A stretch of DNA of 35,597 nt from Promethearchaeota archaeon. GTDB lineage: Archaea > Asgardarchaeota > Lokiarchaeia > Sigyniarchaeales > SOKP01. Both the position numbers and the translations under genes were made by a program. Of the stretch, positions 31,863-35,597 are shown piece by piece. The stretch's first letter is position 1. Every line of letters begins with the position of its first letter. Location: NCBI GenBank assembly GCA_019058365.1, contig JAHPZE010000037.1, forward strand, positions 1 to 35,597. The letters run 5' to 3'. Under the pieces are notes generated by a model. It made no database searches. It was given only the letters and a program-made list of their open reading frames with translations, and was not told the origin of the DNA.

Positions 31863-31907
31863 TAATTCATTAAAAACGGATTATAATGAGAATAAACTTA
31901 AATATAT

Positions 31908-32093
31908 TTATTTAGCTGCTTCCACATCTTTCATACTCAATTTAGTGTAATCAAGATAACTTAGATCCTTCATTTCTGCTTCTTTAGCAATGATCTTCCT
32001 TGTTATATGAATTTGTTGCAAAGCAAAATCATTCAGAAATTCACTTTCAATTTTTTTTTTAATTTTCTCTAATTCTTCTTTTTCTAACATCAT
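31908..32093 (-). CDS. Small helical protein in a PIN operon
   Basis: A 61-residue charged helical protein (LEKIKKKIESEFLNDFALQQ, KEAEMKDLSYLDYTKL). Its start overlaps the PIN gene stop by four bases, so it is the third gene of an antitoxin-PIN unit. A third component could be an accessory antitoxin. No family recognised. Confidence 0.6.
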   Translation of the reverse strand: MMLEKEELEKIKKKIESEFLNDFALQQIHITRKIIAKEAEMKDLSYLDYTKLSMKDVEAAK

Positions 32094-32563
32094 ATCGCAA
32101 TCCGATAGATTTTGACACTATAATCTTTTTTAATTTTTTCTATTAATTCTCCCGGTAATTCTTTTTCTTGAAGAAAAAATACGGGGCAGTCTTGCAGGAT
32201 TGCTAAAGAAATTGAAAAGCATTCCGAAATAGCTATTGGATATTTGCACTTAATACTAGCAGCTTTTTTGTATAACCAAATGTCACTTATAGTATTCAGT
32301 ATGCCCTCTAATTTTTTTACCAAATTCTCTGCTTCGCTCATTCCCTTTAGTCTACATGTTATATAAAATAGTTCTGTCTTAATCAAATTATGACCATATA
32401 ACGTTATCCTCGAATCTAGCTTAAAAATATATTCTTCTAATATTGAATTAATATCTTGAATCTCATCCATAAAATAACAAAGCAAAACACTTGTATCTAA
32501 CACTACATTATGAGTTTCATTAAGAATTTGTTTAATTTTATTCAAATTACTTCTCACCGGCAT
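32090..32563 (-). CDS. PIN-domain toxin
   Basis: A 157-residue PIN-like protein: Asp in NVVLDTSVLLCYFMDE, Glu in LIKTELFYITCRL, then AISECFSISLAILQDCPVFF, where Glu stands for the usual third Asp, and FLQEKELPG near the end. Presumed RNase toxin; the substitution could lower activity. It overlaps the upstream antitoxin by 17 bases and the small third gene by 4, a tight three-gene operon. Confidence 0.78.
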   Translation of the reverse strand: MPVRSNLNKIKQILNETHNVVLDTSVLLCYFMDEIQDINSILEEYIFKLDSRITLYGHNLIKTELFYITCRLKGMSEAENLVKKLEGILNTISDIWLYKKAASIKCKYPIAISECFSISLAILQDCPVFFLQEKELPGELIEKIKKDYSVKIYRIAI

Positions 32564-32828
32564 TCAAAGGAGCAAGATCCTCTTCTCTTTTCAAATTCTT
32601 CTTTCTTTCTTCTAAATAGAGAGCTTTCGCAGATTTAGGTAAAATCCCTCTTAATGATCTGAATTCTTGTAAACTAATTTTTCTTATTAAATTCAGGGGT
32701 TGACTTTCTATAAGATATTCAATAAGTTCATTATACGTTACAGAACTTCCTTTTTGCTCTTCTAATCTCAATTTGATGGCAAATAACTTCTTCTTTGTCT
32801 CATCATCAATTTGAATTGTAGTTGTCAC
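32547..32828 (-). CDS. VapB-like antitoxin
   Basis: A 93-residue protein with a ribbon-helix-helix-like start (TIQIDDETKKKLFAIKLRLE, SVTYNELIEYLIE) and a toxin-binding tail EFRSLRGILPKSAKALYLEE ending LKREEDLAPL. The tail is shared with the DUF433 protein at 8123-8452. GTG start with GGAGTGA seven bases upstream. Two CTATAG hexamers at 32841-32846 and 32866-32871 may be operator half-sites. First gene of the operon. Confidence 0.83.
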   Translation of the reverse strand: MTTTIQIDDETKKKLFAIKLRLEEQKGSSVTYNELIEYLIESQPLNLIRKISLQEFRSLRGILPKSAKALYLEERKKNLKREEDLAPLNAGEK

Positions 32829-32922
32829 AAATTATCACTCCTATAGAGCTATGGCTACTATAATTCTATAGACTATTTAATATTATCTAATTAATCAATT
32901 ACTTGATTATACTATTAATTAT

Positions 32923-33114
32923 TTAAAGAAAATAAAGGATAAAAAGTAAGAAATTACTGATATTTTCATTAATTTTTCTTTCTTGATAAATTTCTCTATA
33001 AAATTCAACTTTCAAGACTGGAAGGTCCTTATCAAAGGTTAGATCTCTTATAAAATTATTATAATCGTTTATAATAATCTTTCGAGCTATTTCAAGATTC
33101 TTTCGAGAATCCAT
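32923..33114 (-). CDS. Short partner of the 79-residue protein
   Basis: A 63-residue frame: MDSRKNLEIARKIIINDYNN, then FIRDLTFDKDLPVLKVEFYR and a hydrophobic end FLLFILYFL that looks like out-of-frame sequence. Its first 25 residues match the 45-residue protein at 29768-29905. It follows the 79-residue gene by 22 bases. Probably the remains of a toxin-like partner. Confidence 0.5.
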   Translation of the reverse strand: MDSRKNLEIARKIIINDYNNFIRDLTFDKDLPVLKVEFYREIYQERKINENISNFLLFILYFL

Positions 33115-33136
33115 AAATATGCGTCAACGGACAGCT

Positions 33137-33376
33137 TTATAAATTATTTAAGATCTCTTGTAATTTAATATATTCTAATAGTAATTGGCGTAATTCCACC
33201 GCATCTCCTTCCGCATTTTTATAAATCCCTTTACGTGCTTTTTCTAAGAAATCTTTAGAGAAAGACTCATTATAACGAGCTAGAATCTCATCGATATATT
33301 GTTTTAGAATACTTAATTTTGATGTAATTAAATTTTCAGCTAATGCTTTATCCAATTTTACTTTGGGCATAATCAT
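33137..33376 (-). CDS. Antitoxin-like small helical protein (paralogue)
   Basis: A 79-residue protein nearly identical to that at 29926-30159 (VKLDKALAENLITSKLSILK, FLEKARKGIYKNAEGDAVEL). ATG 33370 is equally possible as start. The two-gene unit has been duplicated as a whole within 3.2 kb. Function unknown. Confidence 0.67.
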   Translation of the reverse strand: MIMPKVKLDKALAENLITSKLSILKQYIDEILARYNESFSKDFLEKARKGIYKNAEGDAVELRQLLLEYIKLQEILNNL

Positions 33377-33538
33377 TAGTTAAATTCATAATGATAAATA
33401 TGAGAAATTTTTCTCAAAATACGCGAAATCATGGTGATAACTATTTGTGTTTTATAAAATGATGGAAAAATTTAATGCGCTTTAAGATATATATATTTTA
33501 AATACTTTATAAAATGTGATTTTACACGAGGCTTTCTA

Positions 33539-33991
33539 ATGATAAAATTGAAAATTTTATTGGATACTTCTGTTTATAGTGCTATATTAGATGAGAGAGA
33601 CACTATTCGCCAAAACCAAACACGGGAATTCTGGAAGAACATTGATAACTTTGAGCTTTATTTTTCTAATATAAATTTGGAAGAAATAGAAGCAATAAGA
33701 GATGAAAAGCTAAAAAATAAAATGAAAGAATTTTTGACTAAGGGAAAGAAACTGGAAATAACAGCTGAAGTTGAAAGAATGAAAACTCTCTACATTATTG
33801 AAGAGCTCATTCCAGAAAGATTTGAAAATGATGCTTTATTACTTGCTTTAACCACGGTCCATTCCATTGATATTTTAATAAGTTGGAATTTTAAACATCT
33901 TGTGAAAAGAAAGACTCGTATAGGAGTTAATTTGATAAATTTAAAAGAAGGATACAAATCTATTGAGATCCTTGCTCCCCCAGAATTATAG
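33539..33991 (+). CDS. PIN-domain toxin
   Basis: A 150-residue PIN protein: Asp in KILLDTSVYSAILDERD, Glu in INLEEIEAIRDEKL, Asp in FENDALLLALTTVHSIDILI and SWNFKHLVK. Presumed RNase. GAGG lies eight bases before the ATG. The following 55-residue gene starts 11 bases after its stop with its own GAGGTGA site, giving a toxin-first order. A remnant of a second such pair is at 9707-9869. Confidence 0.86.
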   Translation: MIKLKILLDTSVYSAILDERDTIRQNQTREFWKNIDNFELYFSNINLEEIEAIRDEKLKNKMKEFLTKGKKLEITAEVERMKTLYIIEELIPERFENDALLLALTTVHSIDILISWNFKHLVKRKTRIGVNLINLKEGYKSIEILAPPEL

Positions 33992-34002
33992 AGGTGAATA
34001 AC

Positions 34003-34170
34003 ATGTTATATGATATTGAGGCACTTTTAGAGAACTTGGATATTTCTGAAAAAGAAAAAAAAGATTTAGTTAAAGAAGTCAGAGAGGAATTTCCACAGGA
34101 CGATATGTTATTTGAATTACACTTATTTAGAGCAATTAATTATTTAAAAAAGTTAAAAGCAGAAAAGTAA
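34003..34170 (+). CDS. Putative 55-residue antitoxin of the PIN toxin
   Basis: The frame MLYDIEALLENLDISEKEKK, then VKEVREEFPQDDMLFELHLF and a Lys-rich end gives a small acidic helical protein. GAGGTGA at 33991-33997 is a strong ribosome site. Its conserved pairing with the PIN gene, also seen in the decayed copy at 9738, supports an antitoxin role. Not a family I can name. Confidence 0.72.
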   Translation: MLYDIEALLENLDISEKEKKDLVKEVREEFPQDDMLFELHLFRAINYLKKLKAEK

Positions 34171-34256
34171 GAAATTACTGACATATTCATTTCAAACTTA
34201 ATTCCTAAAATATTACACACATATTACTGCATATTCCTCTGGATATTTTAATCCTT

Positions 34257-34409
34257 CGTGAAACGGTTAGAATTTAAAGCTAGCCTTAAAGTGTCTATTT
34301 ATTGAAAATTAAGATCTCAGTTTTAGTTAAAGTGATTTTTAGAACATTAAGAGTTATAGGATAATACTTGTTAGATAAGTTACGAGAGAGATATGTGAAA
34401 TAACTGAGA
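34257..34409 (+). repeat. 153-bp dispersed repeat, full copy g
   Basis: Left end CGTGAAACGGTTAGAA, inner AAGCTAGCCTTAAAGTGTC and ACATTAAGAGTTATAGG, right end TGTGAAATAACTGAGA. Aligns with copy e over its full length. Lies between the PIN pair and the TPR gene. Confidence 0.8.
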
Positions 34410-34463
34410 ACAATATAGAAAAGTTAAATTACTTAACTAGGGTTACTTCAATAAAAAATTCTT

Positions 34464-35045
34464 TTATAAATCTTTTATTCTCCTTTCCCACCAGTCAAAT
34501 TCATCAGGAAACTTTTTATAATTCTTATCAAACCATTCCACGAGATCTAAATCATAAAATCCGTCCTTATTGAAGCGTTCTTCGAACTCATCATATGTCA
34601 TGTTCATTTTAATAGCAAGGATATAGTCTCTTGCTCCAATATTATCATGTGGATTTGATCGTAATAATTTTCTTAAAAGATTTAAAGCCTCTTCTGATTG
34701 ACCCTCATCCCAATAAAGGATAGCTCTATTAAATATAGCTTTTATTATGTGTCTATTTTCAATAATACTCCATTTTAACCTATCGGGCCAAGTTCCTTTT
34801 CTATCTACTATTCGACTTAATGCTTTTTGAGATGCTTGTTTAATATAACTGAAAGCTTCTGATTCCTTGCCACTGAGCATTAATAGATCCACTAATGAAT
34901 TATATGGATCAAAATAAGTTGGATCTGCTTGGATAATTTTCTTTAATCTTGGAATAATGTAAGGTACGTTTTTTCCTGTAAAACGATCCATTATTTTGGA
35001 ATATTGATCAGAGATTGGATGATAGTTATCTATATATTCCTTCAT
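34464..35045 (-). CDS. TPR-domain protein
   Basis: A 193-residue helical protein with tetratricopeptide-like repeats (YFDPYNSLVDLLMLSGKESE, KAIFNRAILYWDEGQSEEAL, NLLRKLLRSNPHDNIGARDY) and a Trp-rich end FDWWERRIKDL. The segment with NPHDNIGARDYILAI is common in bacterial and ST7-like TPR proteins. It mediates protein contacts; partner unknown. No signal peptide. Confidence 0.83.
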   Translation of the reverse strand: MKEYIDNYHPISDQYSKIMDRFTGKNVPYIIPRLKKIIQADPTYFDPYNSLVDLLMLSGKESEAFSYIKQASQKALSRIVDRKGTWPDRLKWSIIENRHIIKAIFNRAILYWDEGQSEEALNLLRKLLRSNPHDNIGARDYILAIKMNMTYDEFEERFNKDGFYDLDLVEWFDKNYKKFPDEFDWWERRIKDL

Positions 35046-35398
35046 AGATCTTCCTTTTGAGTTCTTGAATAAATAAATTATTATTAATCAAGAATTAGTA
35101 AAAATTATAATTAATAAAGTCAATTATCTCCTTCAAACCATCGCTCTTGCTTATAATTAACTGTAAATAGAATAAACATCCATTTTTTCCCCTTTTTCTT
35201 ATCGTTTTTAAATGAAAAAACTAAAAATCCTTTTAAATACCTTAGTTTATATTATTATGCTAGAAGATAGAGACCCTAGTTGCTACACAAAACTAAATAA
35301 CTATCAATATATTATTAATGATACAAAACTATGAAGTCCTAAGTAATATATTAAAGAGCTCTTTTCATGTTTAGCAAAAAATTAAGAATAACTCTGTT
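35046..35398. other. Intergenic region
   Basis: No convincing gene. ATG 35257 opens a 25-codon frame behind a TATA-like TTTAAATACC; I would not call it. Confidence 0.5.
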
Positions 35399-35597
35399 TT
35401 ATAATATATTATTTATATTTTCTCTAAGTTCAGGAACCTTATGTTGGATAATATCCCATACGATATCCCAGTCAATATTAAAATATCGATGAATTAATAT
35501 ATCTCAAAAACCAGCTATTTTTTTCAATTCAATCTCATCATGACTTTCTTTAAAGACTTCATCTATTTGTTTTACAGCTTCTCCAATGATTTCAAGA
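35399..35597 (-). pseudogene. DUF86 HEPN gene copy with a stop at the catalytic Arg, cut by the window edge
   Basis: Minus-strand LEIIGEAVKQIDEVFKES and RYFNIDWDIVWDIIQHKV are nearly identical to the HEPN protein at 29116-29468, but in the RX4H motif CGA has become TGA, so GFRDILIH reads GF-stop-DILIH. After LRE the 3' end is replaced by unrelated sequence ending in TAA at 35399. The 5' part lies outside. Confidence 0.8.

Overview
The window is AT-rich DNA that looks archaeal, most likely from an Asgard (Lokiarchaeia-like) genome. The evidence is: TATA boxes about 30-45 bases upstream of several starts; a stand-alone copy of the archaeal-type threonyl-tRNA synthetase editing domain; a decayed Roadblock/LC7 gene (a family greatly expanded in Asgard archaea); an LRR-TPR protein; and a surface protein ending in a PGYN-type C-terminal anchor like the sorting tails annotated in Lokiarchaeia. 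The lineage is an inference. No rRNA or tRNA gene was seen.

Layout. 1-5.8 kb: two proteins built of topoisomerase-type zinc ribbons (the first runs off the left edge), an RNase HI, and a two-gene unit of a SAP/winged-helix-like protein and an 828-residue AAA-type ATPase that also carries a QxK nuclease-like motif; then a small membrane gene with an internal stop. 6-11.7 kb: a FrnE/DsbA-type oxidoreductase, a DIP1984-like protein, a DUF433 antitoxin, a HEPN-MNT pair with a broken HEPN gene, a DUF169 protein, and a mosaic of gene fragments (frnE start, trmO end, DUF2283 end, PIN-linked small gene). A promoter-bearing segment of about 110 bp occurs three times here. 11.7-19 kb: metabolic and surface genes, namely 3-hydroxyacyl-CoA dehydrogenase, a 1204-residue fusion of a peptide-type solute-binding protein and a transglutaminase-like domain, and a GPH-family sugar/cation symporter. 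19-21.5 kb: a damaged toxin-antitoxin pair and a VOC-VOC-SRPBCC operon with strong Shine-Dalgarno sites.

21.6-27.6 kb is the most striking part. Single modules (orphan MNT, LRR-TPR, vapBC, DUF2283 plus DUF433/DUF5615, ThrRS editing domain, PIN/antitoxin) are each separated by a copy of a dispersed repeat. Four complete copies lie here and a fifth at 34.3 kb; all are 152-153 bp long and in the same orientation. This resembles a cassette array, although no recombinase is visible. 27.6-35.6 kb is a decaying toxin-antitoxin island with duplicated units: MNT/HEPN pairs, PIN systems, two paralogous small-gene pairs and several fragments.

A theme runs through the window: antitoxin-like genes are intact while toxins are broken. 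All four HEPN genes carry a stop or frameshift, one PIN gene has lost its N-terminus, and one DUF5615 toxin is reduced to its first 13 codons. Product calls rest on motif recognition by eye; no database search was possible.
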